A stretch of DNA of 64,000 nucleotides from Flavobacteriia bacterium 40-80. Its GTDB lineage: Bacteria > Bacteroidota > Bacteroidia > Flavobacteriales_D > Crocinitomicaceae. The translations under genes and the position numbers were made by a program. Under the pieces are notes generated by a model. It ran no database searches, was not told the DNA's origin, and worked only from the letters and a program-made list of their open reading frames with translations. This document shows, one piece after another, positions 43,950-51,080 of the stretch (its first letter is position 1; every line of letters starts with the position of its first letter). The stretch is taken from positions 186,001 through 250,000 of the forward strand of contig MKVF01000006.1 in the NCBI GenBank assembly GCA_001899145.1, given 5' to 3'.

Positions 43950-44687
43950 TTATTTCAACGCTACCCTTACTTTACTTTTTTTTAACCCTTTTCTTTGTTC
44001 TGAAATTAATTTAGGCAGTTTAATATTTAAAAAATCTTCAAATTGTTTCTCCGAAACAAATTTAAAAATTGACTCTGTTAATAGATAAACTTTTGTCTCT
44101 AATAGTTTTGGCATTTGATTATTTGAATCAGAATCCAATTTCTTTGCATTTTCATATGCCGTGCGAATTTCATAAATAAAATTTAATGGATTATAACCAC
44201 CTTTATCAAATTCTGATATTTCAAATTTAAATTCATCACATTTTTTTGATTCTGTGGAATCAAAATTATCTTTTTTATGTAGATACAACCAAACCTCAAA
44301 ACAAGGATTACTTAAAACGACATTCCAGTTTTCTTTTTCATTGCAATATTGAATTATTTCGTGTAACTGACTTATCTCCCATTTGTCAATATCCATTACA
44401 AACCATAACTCATCTTCGTCAATCAGTCCTTCCTGTTCAACATAATGAATTGCTCTATCGAGAACCCATTTTGGAGAAGATTTTGTTTCGTGCTTGTGAA
44501 ACAACTCCTCATCTAAAACTTTCTTTTCAATTACATCAACTTTTACTCTAGTAGAAAAATGCTCAAACAATTTAAAATAGTCAGGTTCGCGTTTTCCTCC
44601 CTCACAAGCGATTGCAAATAATCTGTAATCTCTAACTAATTCTTGGGGTAACTCTCTGGAATATCCTCTCTTTTTACGACTGTTCAT
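43950..44687 (-). CDS. RloB-like protein (AbiL-type)
   Basis: A protein of about 245 residues of the RloB family, with Toprim-like fold. In the frame beginning at 44693 the family marks are ACEGGKREPDYFKLF (29-43, Glu31), LWFVMDIDKWE (96-106, Asp101 and Asp103 as metal ligands) and the SNPCFEVWLYLH segment (128-139) that identifies RloB. Second gene of a pair with the ATPase, overlapping it by about 14-20 bp. RloA/RloB are known from restriction loci and as AbiL in phage abortive infection. A basic N-terminus (RKKRGY) may bind nucleic acid. Start at ATG 44687 or 44693. Confidence 0.87.
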   Translation of the reverse strand: MNSRKKRGYSRELPQELVRDYRLFAIACEGGKREPDYFKLFEHFSTRVKVDVIEKKVLDEELFHKHETKSSPKWVLDRAIHYVEQEGLIDEDELWFVMDIDKWEISQLHEIIQYCNEKENWNVVLSNPCFEVWLYLHKKDNFDSTESKKCDEFKFEISEFDKGGYNPLNFIYEIRTAYENAKKLDSDSNNQMPKLLETKVYLLTESIFKFVSEKQFEDFLNIKLPKLISEQRKGLKKSKVRVALK

Positions 44688-46017
44688 ATTCACTCCAGTT
44701 TAATTCTTCCAAATTAGCCAAAAATGGTATACCTCCAAAACGACCTTTAAGATAACCTCTCCTAATGTCTAAATCATATCTAGGCTTAAACTCGCTTAAT
44801 GAATATAATCTTGAACACTTCATTTCACTATCTTTTTCAACAAACCAAATTTCATCTTGTCTAAAAATATCTAAATCCAATAAATTTGATTCGTGTGTTG
44901 TGAATACTAATTGACCTTTCGTTTCTGGCTCATTCATTATCTTGGATATTAAAGCTTTCAATAATGCAGGATGCAAACTTTGGTCTATTTCATCAATTAT
45001 AAAAGTCATTCTCTCATTTAAAACACCACTAAGTGCAGGAATAAAATCAAGTAATCTTTGTGTTCCATCAGACTCTTCTTCTAAATCAAAAGATACAGAA
45101 TTACCATCTTTATCAATATGTTGTGACAATAATTTTTGTACTACAATATCATCATCTTCTGTCTTAGTAATAAACAAATCACAACCTTTATAATACATTA
45201 TAATACCTTCATTATCTTCTAAATCAGATAAAATTTCCTCTTTTATATCTTCATCATCTTCACCAAAATATTTATCAAAATCAAATTCCTCTATTTTCAG
45301 CTCCTCTACTCCTGTATCAAAAGTTTTCAATAAAGAATTTGAAAAGATTTTAAATTCATCTGAAACAGAAATATGAGGTGTCAAATTTTTGTATTTACTT
45401 TGAGGATGAATAATTACAATGTTTTCTAACAAAATGCCCTTAAAGTTGGTTACTATATCAAACTTAAGTTCTGAATCCTTACTCAAAAGTAACTCATTGT
45501 TTTTAAGTAAGTTTTCTTCTAATAATTCTATAAGCAATTTATTTTTTGCTGATTTTATAAACTTAGGAGCAGTTGTAATTTTTGTTTTGCCTTTTGCGAT
45601 TGAGCTTCTATGAAAAACCAACTTATCATCTTTAATATTTCCGGTTTCATATAACCACTCTTCCAAAACAATCGTTCCATCAATTTTCACTCCATAGGAA
45701 TAAAACTTATTTTCTAAGAACAATTCAATTTCAAAAAAAACTGGTTTGGATAAGTACTCTTTATCTAATTTAAATTTCTTGCTATTAATTGAAGTTTTTA
45801 TTCCACCATTTTCAACAATAGATTTAAGATATTCAATAGCTTTAATTAAATTAGACTTACCCGCACCATTTGCACCGTAAATGGCTGCAGAACGTAATAA
45901 ATTGACCGGAAAATCATACACGTGAGACTTATGAGTTTTGAAGTTACCAGCAAACATATTAAACTCTGTTTCTTCCCTAAATGAAAGAAAGTTTTCTATT
46001 ACTATTCTTGCTAACAT
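44674..46017 (-). CDS. RloA-like AAA ATPase
   Basis: A 447-residue ABC/SMC-type ATPase of the AAA_15/AAA_21 group, opening MLARIVIENFLSFREETEFNMF, with Walker A YGANGAGKS (47-55), Walker B FIIDEIDQSLHPALLKAL and the His switch QLVFTTHESNLLD. The region between (about 170-290) is the variable substrate or partner-sensing part. With RloB it forms a two-gene defence-type module, in which the ATPase probably restrains or triggers the Toprim effector. Base composition is A/T-rich like the SIR2 module and unlike the flanking small-protein blocks. Confidence 0.88.
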   Translation of the reverse strand: MLARIVIENFLSFREETEFNMFAGNFKTHKSHVYDFPVNLLRSAAIYGANGAGKSNLIKAIEYLKSIVENGGIKTSINSKKFKLDKEYLSKPVFFEIELFLENKFYSYGVKIDGTIVLEEWLYETGNIKDDKLVFHRSSIAKGKTKITTAPKFIKSAKNKLLIELLEENLLKNNELLLSKDSELKFDIVTNFKGILLENIVIIHPQSKYKNLTPHISVSDEFKIFSNSLLKTFDTGVEELKIEEFDFDKYFGEDDEDIKEEILSDLEDNEGIIMYYKGCDLFITKTEDDDIVVQKLLSQHIDKDGNSVSFDLEEESDGTQRLLDFIPALSGVLNERMTFIIDEIDQSLHPALLKALISKIMNEPETKGQLVFTTHESNLLDLDIFRQDEIWFVEKDSEMKCSRLYSLSEFKPRYDLDIRRGYLKGRFGGIPFLANLEELNWSEYEQS

Positions 46018-46057
46018 AATGTACCGATATAAATATAAACAACAAAATAACGAAAAA

Positions 46058-46074
46058 ATCTCTTAAAAAGAGAT
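46058..46074 (-). promoter_or_regulatory. Small inverted repeat upstream of rloA
   Basis: Perfect 7-bp arms ATCTCTT (46058-46064) / AAGAGAT (46068-46074) with a 3-nt AAA loop, between a possible minus-strand -7 box (TATTTTTG, 46100-46093) and the rloA start. Could be an operator or leader hairpin; evidence is positional only. Confidence 0.3.
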
Positions 46075-46286
46075 ATAAGCAATAGAAAAAGGCAAAAATA
46101 AGCATATCAGAGAGAAAATAACGCCGAACAATATGAATCAAAGTATCAAATTTAGGGGCCGTAATTATTCAATATAAAAATTTATATTCTCTTTTTTGTA
46201 ATTTAGCAAATGCTTTAAAATGAGTATAAAGTTGAAATTTACTTGCTTTTACCAACCTTTCAACAACCAACACTAAAAAACAAAAA

Positions 46287-46886
46287 ATGCAACCAAAAGA
46301 ATTAATCGGAAAAACGATAACTGACATTTACGAAATTCAGACTATAGAAATCGATGGTTTGGATAGTAGCGAATGTTTTATCCGGCTTGACAACGATTTT
46401 CTTATTGACATTCCTTTTGACGGCAAGCAAGATCTTCAAACAAAAACATTGGCAAAAAATGCCGTAAGCTTATTCGCTGACTTGTCTGACCTTGCTGTTT
46501 ATCACGTGAACAAAGACAATAAAACGGTTGGCGAAATTGCAGACAATTACCAACAGCAAAAACGAAAATTAACTAACAGGATTCGGAAATTCTTATTCGG
46601 AAAAGATGTTGAAATCAATGAATACAAACCATATAAAGCTGAATACAAAGAAAACAAGCTCAAAAACATAAAAAACCGAAAAATCATTGACTTTATCTGG
46701 TATGCGGACGACACAGAAAAAGGATTTTTGCTGTTAGACAATGGTTATTTGATTACTGAAACAACAGTTGCTCCACACGGAACAGGACTTGCAGGCCTGA
46801 ACTATTTTGAAAGCTTAAACGACCTGACAAACAGACGGGGAACAGGCTATTTAAAGCTGACAGATGAAATGAACAGCAGTTACTAA
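46287..46886 (+). CDS. Hypothetical protein divergent from rloA
   Basis: A 199-residue soluble protein I do not recognise. It opens MQPKELIGKTITDIYEIQTIEIDGLDSSECFIRLDN, a strand-rich domain, followed by a basic helix (about 88-110, QQQKRKLTNRIRKFLFG) and a second strand-rich domain (IDFIWYADDTEKGFLLLDNGYLITETTVAPHGTGLAGLNYF). The overall feel is that of immunity-like or SMI1-like small proteins, but this is not established. It is divergent from the RloAB pair; composition is A/T-rich as well. Confidence 0.6.
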   Translation: MQPKELIGKTITDIYEIQTIEIDGLDSSECFIRLDNDFLIDIPFDGKQDLQTKTLAKNAVSLFADLSDLAVYHVNKDNKTVGEIADNYQQQKRKLTNRIRKFLFGKDVEINEYKPYKAEYKENKLKNIKNRKIIDFIWYADDTEKGFLLLDNGYLITETTVAPHGTGLAGLNYFESLNDLTNRRGTGYLKLTDEMNSSY

Positions 46887-46903
46887 AGGTTGGGCATCGT
46901 GTG

Positions 46904-46911
46904 TAACTTTG
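46904..46911 (+). promoter_or_regulatory. -7 box of the methyltransferase gene (TAACTTTG)
   Basis: Exact TAnnTTTG match 25 nt before the ATG at 46937; no TTG at proper distance. Confidence 0.4.
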
Positions 46912-46936
46912 TACAGTACGTAAAAACAATCAAACG

Positions 46937-47677
46937 ATGAAAGACAATTTTTCAACACAATCAGACAAATATGCAAAATACAGACCGGTATATCCGTCAG
47001 ATTTGTTTGACTATCTAAACTCAATCGTCCAGAACAAACAAAACGCCTGGGATTGCGGAACAGGAAACGGGCAGGTCGCCTGCGAGCTGGCGAAAACTTT
47101 TGATAACGTTTTTGCAACCGACATCAGCCAGTCACAAATTGATAATGCTTTACAGGCAGACAACATTTTCTATTCGGTGCAGCCAGCCGAAAAAACCACT
47201 TTTGACAGCGAGCTGTTTGACTTGATTGTTGTTGCCCAGGCGATTCATTGGTTCGACTTTGACAAATTTTATGCAGAAGTGAGACGCACAGCAAAAAACA
47301 ATGCCTTGCTGTGTGTTACCGGTTATGGCAGATTAGAAATTTCAGAAAAGATTGACAACGTAATTGCTGACTTTTACGACAACGTTATTGGTAAATACTG
47401 GGACAAAGAACGAAAATACATTGACGAGAATTATAAAACGATTCCGTTCCCGTTTGACGAAATTCAGGTACCAGACTTTGTAAACACACAGCACTGGACA
47501 TTGGAACATCTGATCGGATATCTGAACACCTGGTCAGCCGTAAAGCATTTTATCAGGCAAAACGGCTTTAATCCGGTTGATAAATTGCAATCAGAAATTG
47601 AAAAACTTTGGAGCAGCGAACAAACAAAACAAATTCATTTTCCTTTACTTTTACGAGCAGGGCGGACAGGAAGATAA
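46937..47677 (+). CDS. Class I SAM-dependent methyltransferase (trans-aconitate/TMT1-like)
   Basis: A 246-residue small-molecule methyltransferase: opening STQSDKYAKYRPVYPSDLFDYL, motif I AWDCGTGNGQVACELA, acidic strand-2 end ATDIS, AQAIHWFDFDKFYAEVRR and a C-terminal TWSAVKHFIRQNGFNPV. This HWFD pattern is typical of the yeast TMT1/YcgJ-like group acting on carboxylates or phenols. Substrate unknown. Confidence 0.87.
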   Translation: MKDNFSTQSDKYAKYRPVYPSDLFDYLNSIVQNKQNAWDCGTGNGQVACELAKTFDNVFATDISQSQIDNALQADNIFYSVQPAEKTTFDSELFDLIVVAQAIHWFDFDKFYAEVRRTAKNNALLCVTGYGRLEISEKIDNVIADFYDNVIGKYWDKERKYIDENYKTIPFPFDEIQVPDFVNTQHWTLEHLIGYLNTWSAVKHFIRQNGFNPVDKLQSEIEKLWSSEQTKQIHFPLLLRAGRTGR

Positions 47678-47747
47678 AACGACCATCTTATATTCAGGTG
47701 TTTTGCTGTAAAACACGTATTTTTAAACGACAGATAAGCTAAAGAAA

Positions 47748-48146
47748 ATGAAACACATTCAGCTCATAGAAACAATACTTTATGTAAATGATCAGCAGGA
47801 AAGCACGGATTTTTATTCAAAGCTGTTCCGGCAAAACCCCGACCTGAATGTTCCCGGAATGACCGAATTCAAGCTCGCCGAAAACTGTAAGCTGGGATTA
47901 ATGCCGAATAAAGGGATTGCAAAAATTCTTTCGGACAAAGCACCACATCCCGAGCAGGGAAACGGAATACCGAGATGTGAGCTTTACCTTTACGTTGACG
48001 ACATTGCACTTGAATCTGACAACGCAATAAAGATCGGCGCAAAGCTCATCAGCCCGGTTGAAGACAGAGATTGGGGCGATAAAGTCTGTTATTTTGCAGA
48101 CATTGACGGCCACATCATTGCATTTGCCGAAAAGCTGAACAAATAA
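47748..48146 (+). CDS. VOC family protein
   Basis: A 132-residue glyoxalase-fold protein: IQLIETILYVNDQQESTDFYSKLFRQNPDLNVPGMTEFKL, a central GNGIPRCELYLYVDD and a C-terminal WGDKVCYFADIDGHIIAFAE. The conserved G-H-I-(I/V)-A-F-A-E end and metal-type residues (H and E) suggest a metal-binding VOC member. Function unknown. Confidence 0.87.
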   Translation: MKHIQLIETILYVNDQQESTDFYSKLFRQNPDLNVPGMTEFKLAENCKLGLMPNKGIAKILSDKAPHPEQGNGIPRCELYLYVDDIALESDNAIKIGAKLISPVEDRDWGDKVCYFADIDGHIIAFAEKLNK

Positions 48147-48198
48147 ACCAGGCTACGGCAGTATAAAAGGCCAGGTTAAAGCACTCCCATTCAACATC

Positions 48199-48221
48199 AG
48201 CATAAGCCATTTATGCTTTTC
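48199..48221 (+). terminator. Probable terminator after the VOC gene
   Basis: Stem AGCATAA (48199-48205) / TTATGCT (48211-48217) with a 5-nt loop and a following TTT. Short and A/T-rich, so moderate support only. Confidence 0.45.
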
Positions 48222-48287
48222 CCTTTTTCGGATTCTTAAAATAGAAAAATTCAATGAAGTAAAAAATAAGAGAAATCAAATTTCTTA

Positions 48288-48295
48288 TATATTTG
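48288..48295 (+). promoter_or_regulatory. -7 box of the second VOC gene (TATATTTG)
   Basis: Exact TAnnTTTG match 35 nt before the ATG at 48331. Confidence 0.45.
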
Positions 48296-48330
48296 TTTCA
48301 TTATCAACGACAATTCAAAAACAGTAAAAC

Positions 48331-48762
48331 ATGGAAAACCAGCAACCAGATAAAACCGCATCAGGAGAACTTGAGCCCAAAGTAACAGGAGTTGGAGGCA
48401 TTTTCTTTTTCTCTGAGAACTCTGAAAATATCAAAGAGTGGTACAATACAAACTTAGGAATTGCTGCCGGTGAATACGGTGCTACATTTTCCTCCAGAAA
48501 TATGGACCGCCCGGAGGAGATCAACTACCTTCAATGGAGCCCGTTCAAAAAAGGATCCGGCTATTTTGCTCCTTCTGAAAAGGAATTTATGATCAATTAC
48601 CGGGTACAAAACATAGAAGGCCTGCTCAAAAAGCTCAAAGAAAACGGTGTTACGATTCTGGATGATATCGAAACTTACGATTACGGAAAATTCGTCCACA
48701 TCATGGATCTCGAAGGGAACAAAATAGAGCTTTGGGAACCGGTGGATAATAAGCTGACATAA
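48331..48762 (+). CDS. VOC family protein
   Basis: A 143-residue VOC protein, with an acidic/polar N-terminal leader of about 20 residues, then VTGVGGIFFFSENSENIKEWYNTNLGIAAGEYGATFSSR, a central NYRVQNIEGLLKKLKENGVTILDD and the C-terminal GKFVHIMDLEGNKIELWEP, which has the E-L-W end of metal-type glyoxalases. It has its own -7 box and is followed by three or more small genes on the same strand. Confidence 0.87.
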   Translation: MENQQPDKTASGELEPKVTGVGGIFFFSENSENIKEWYNTNLGIAAGEYGATFSSRNMDRPEEINYLQWSPFKKGSGYFAPSEKEFMINYRVQNIEGLLKKLKENGVTILDDIETYDYGKFVHIMDLEGNKIELWEPVDNKLT

Positions 48763-48784
48763 TAATCACCTCAAAACGGATAAT

Positions 48785-49300
48785 ATGAAAATTCTGAAAA
48801 AAATCGTTCTTGCATTGCTGATCCTGATAGCAATTGTACTGATCATCGCTTTGTTCGTTCCGAAAAACTTCAAAAGCGAAAAAACAATCATCATCAACAA
48901 ACCCAAAAATGAAGTATTTGAATACATCAGATACATAAAAAATCAGGACAACTTTGGTGTATGGCAGCTCTCGGATCCGGATATGAAAAAAACATATGAA
49001 GGCACCGACGGTACGGTAGGCTTCAAATACAGCTGGAAAAGTAAAAAACTCAGCGAAGGATCACAGACCATTACAGCAATTGATGAAGGAAACCGCGTAG
49101 ATTCCGAGCTGGATTTCGGCTTTGGAAAACCGGCGAAAGCTTACTTCATTGTCAAAGAAAAAGGACAAGATCAAACGGAAGTTACGTGGGGAATCACAGG
49201 GAGAACTCCCTACCCTTTCAATATCATGAGCCTTTTCTATGACATGGGTAACGATTTCCGGAAAGGATTGGAAAACCTCAAAAAAGAACTGGAAAAGTAA
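48785..49300 (+). CDS. SRPBCC family protein with N-terminal membrane helix
   Basis: A 171-residue polyketide cyclase/dehydrase-type (START fold) protein: a membrane helix (about 5-27) is followed by NFKSEKTIIINKPKNEVFEYIRYIKNQDNFGVWQLSDP and EVTWGITGRTPYPFNIMSLFYDMGNDFRKGLENLKKELE, a normal SRPBCC end. Anchored to the inner membrane, with the ligand-binding domain outside or inside not decided. Function unknown. Confidence 0.86.
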   Translation: MKILKKIVLALLILIAIVLIIALFVPKNFKSEKTIIINKPKNEVFEYIRYIKNQDNFGVWQLSDPDMKKTYEGTDGTVGFKYSWKSKKLSEGSQTITAIDEGNRVDSELDFGFGKPAKAYFIVKEKGQDQTEVTWGITGRTPYPFNIMSLFYDMGNDFRKGLENLKKELEK

Positions 49301-49327
49301 CTATTCTAAATATTGAAAAATAAGAAT

Positions 49328-49756
49328 ATGGCTGAACCGAAAACAAAGCAGACAGAAGAAAATGTAATTGATTTTGTCAATTCATTTGCAGATACGGAAC
49401 AAAAAAAGCAGGACAGCTTTGAGCTGATAAAATTATTTCAGGATTTTACCGGCTATGAACCTGAAGTGTGGGGACCTTCCATCATCGGATTCGGAGTCTA
49501 TCATTATAAATCAGAACGGAGCCGACAGGAAGGCGACTGGCCTTTGATTGGCTTTTCCCCGCGCAAAGCGGCAATTTCACTGTATGTTTATTCAGATGCT
49601 CCGGGACAACAGGACCTATTGAAAGAATTGGGAAAATTCAAAATGGGAAAAGGATGTATATACGTAAAGAAGCTGTCGGATATCAACCAGGATGCCCTGA
49701 AGAAAATGGTGAATACGACCATTGAATTTTTACAGCAGAAATATGGATCAAAATAA
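49328..49756 (+). CDS. DUF1801 family protein
   Basis: A 142-residue protein with the DUF1801 core: ENVIDFVNSFADTEQKKQDSFELIKLFQDFTGYEPEVWGPSIIGFGVYHYKSERSRQEGDWPLIGFSPRKAAISLYV, and GKFKMGKGCIYVKKLSDIN. The start is ATG 49328; a TTG five codons upstream is in frame. It sits between an SRPBCC and a DUF1569 gene, as is common in Bacteroidota. Confidence 0.87.
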   Translation: MAEPKTKQTEENVIDFVNSFADTEQKKQDSFELIKLFQDFTGYEPEVWGPSIIGFGVYHYKSERSRQEGDWPLIGFSPRKAAISLYVYSDAPGQQDLLKELGKFKMGKGCIYVKKLSDINQDALKKMVNTTIEFLQQKYGSK

Positions 49757-49775
49757 CTTTTAAAAATAGCAACCA

Positions 49776-50231
49776 ATGATTAAAAACATCTTTGAAAACG
49801 AAGTAACGGCAGAATTAATTGAACGCATCAATAAAATCTCTCCTGAACAAAAACCATCATGGGGAAAAATGAGCGCGGATCAGATGCTGGCGCACTGCAA
49901 TGTCACCTACGAGCTTGTGTATGACAACAAGCACCCGAAACCGGGCGCTTTTAAGAAATTTATACTGAGATTTTTTTTAAAAGGCCTTGTAACGGGCGAA
50001 AAACCATATAAAAAGAACAGTCCAACAGCACCTGAATTTCTTATCACAGATGCAAGAAATTTCGAAAAGGAAAAAGAGCGTCTGGTTACCTATATCCACC
50101 AGACACAACAGTTGGGTGAAGCCTATTTTGACGGGAAAGAATCTCATTCATTCGGAACATTGACCAAAAACGAATGGAACAATATGTTTTATAAGCACCT
50201 TGATCATCACCTGAAACAATTCGGAGCATAA
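49776..50231 (+). CDS. DUF1569 family protein (DinB-like)
   Basis: A 151-residue four-helix protein of the DUF1569 branch of the DinB/YfiT metal-binding superfamily. Segments PSWGKMSADQMLAHCNVTYEL (His-Cys pair), SHSFGTLTKNEWNNMFYKHLDHHLKQFG with a C-terminal H-x-x-x-H pattern that could bind a metal. Function unknown. Confidence 0.86.
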   Translation: MIKNIFENEVTAELIERINKISPEQKPSWGKMSADQMLAHCNVTYELVYDNKHPKPGAFKKFILRFFLKGLVTGEKPYKKNSPTAPEFLITDARNFEKEKERLVTYIHQTQQLGEAYFDGKESHSFGTLTKNEWNNMFYKHLDHHLKQFGA

Positions 50232-50387
50232 AACAGATCGTATGCAAAGCACGAAAAGTGGTCAGAAGAGTGGGAAATCATCGCATCAATCGTGCACAAG
50301 GATCCCCTGAAAAATACCAACCAAATGGGAATCAGATGTATAGCCGGATTGAATGATAAATACAAAATAATAATACGGAGCAGATGA
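50232..50387 (+). pseudogene. Remnant of a DUF1801-like gene
   Basis: Directly after the DUF1569 stop, the same frame is open to 50387 and reads NRSYAKHEKWSEEWEIIASIV...PLKNTNQMGIRCIA... This resembles the N-terminal DUF1801/YdeI pattern in which a charged EEW/EEL helix is followed by xPLxETIKWGxPVY. The start codon is missing, the downstream part is missing, and the end runs into the start of the next gene. I take it to be the stump of a lost gene; no other reading frame there is convincing. Confidence 0.45.
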
Positions 50388-50881
50388 AAACTATTAAGAT
50401 TGAAATTAAATGGGCGCTTATTTTCTCGGTCATGGCGTTGTTATGGATGGTGCTGGAAAAGCTTTCAGGGCTTCACGGGAAATACATTGACTACCACCTC
50501 TACCTGACAAACCTGTTTGCAATTCCTGCAATATGGATTATGGTGCTTGCGCTAAAAGACAAAAAGAAACATTCTTACGGCGGACAGATGAGCTACCCGC
50601 AAGGGCTGATTTCCGGAATTATTCTATCTGTGATCATCGCTCTGCTGAGCCCGTTGACACAATGGATCACTTCTTATGTGATCACCCCGGAATATTTTCC
50701 GAATGTGATAAAACGTTCCGTAGAGCTGGGATATTATAAAACAACCCAAGAGGCAACCGCGCACTTTAACTATCCGAACTACGCAGTCCAGGGAGCAATC
50801 GGAGCATTAATTATGGGAATTATCACCACTGCAATTGCCATGATTTTTATACAGACAAAGAAAAAGCCGCAGGCTCTTTAA
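50384..50881 (+). CDS. DUF4199 family membrane protein
   Basis: A 165-residue membrane protein with four hydrophobic helices: IEIKWALIFSVMALLWMVLEKLSGLHGKYIDYH, FAIPAIWIMVLALKDKK, GLISGIILSVIIALLSPL and GALIMGIITTAIAMIFIQTKK. The pattern matches DUF4199, a Bacteroidota family of unknown function. Ends the small-protein block. Confidence 0.86.
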   Translation: MKTIKIEIKWALIFSVMALLWMVLEKLSGLHGKYIDYHLYLTNLFAIPAIWIMVLALKDKKKHSYGGQMSYPQGLISGIILSVIIALLSPLTQWITSYVITPEYFPNVIKRSVELGYYKTTQEATAHFNYPNYAVQGAIGALIMGIITTAIAMIFIQTKKKPQAL

Positions 50882-50962
50882 ACGAAAACATAACATAAAT
50901 CCGTATAAAAGCAGGAAAAGCAAAAAATATGAAATGAGCTGCTGCACACGAAATTATTTTCA

Positions 50963-50970
50963 TACATTTG
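50963..50970 (+). promoter_or_regulatory. -7 box upstream of the fluoride riboswitch (TACATTTG)
   Basis: Exact TAnnTTTG match about 15 nt before the riboswitch core, so the transcript would begin near 50975 and include it entirely. Confidence 0.5.
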
Positions 50971-50983
50971 CAGCATATTAAAA

Positions 50984-51048
50984 AAGGAAATGGTGTTCTT
51001 CCTTACCCAACCGTCCCGATAGCTATCGGAGCTGATGACGCCTGATTA
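50984..51048 (+). ncRNA. Fluoride riboswitch (crcB motif)
   Basis: Matches the crcB-motif layout: GGAAATGGTGTTCTTCC (stem GGA/TCC enclosing the ATGGTGT loop), then ACCC..., then a hairpin with a perfect palindromic CCGATAGCTATCGG (51012-51030), and GCTGATGACGCCTG at the end. GGTGT can pair with ACGCC to form the pseudoknot of the family. Position 33-100 bp before a CLC-type antiporter gene agrees: fluoride binding should switch on expression. Sequence alone does not show whether control is at transcription termination or translation; no clear terminator follows. Confidence 0.83.
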
Positions 51049-51080
51049 ATTAAGTATTGAATAATTTAATCAGGTGAGCT

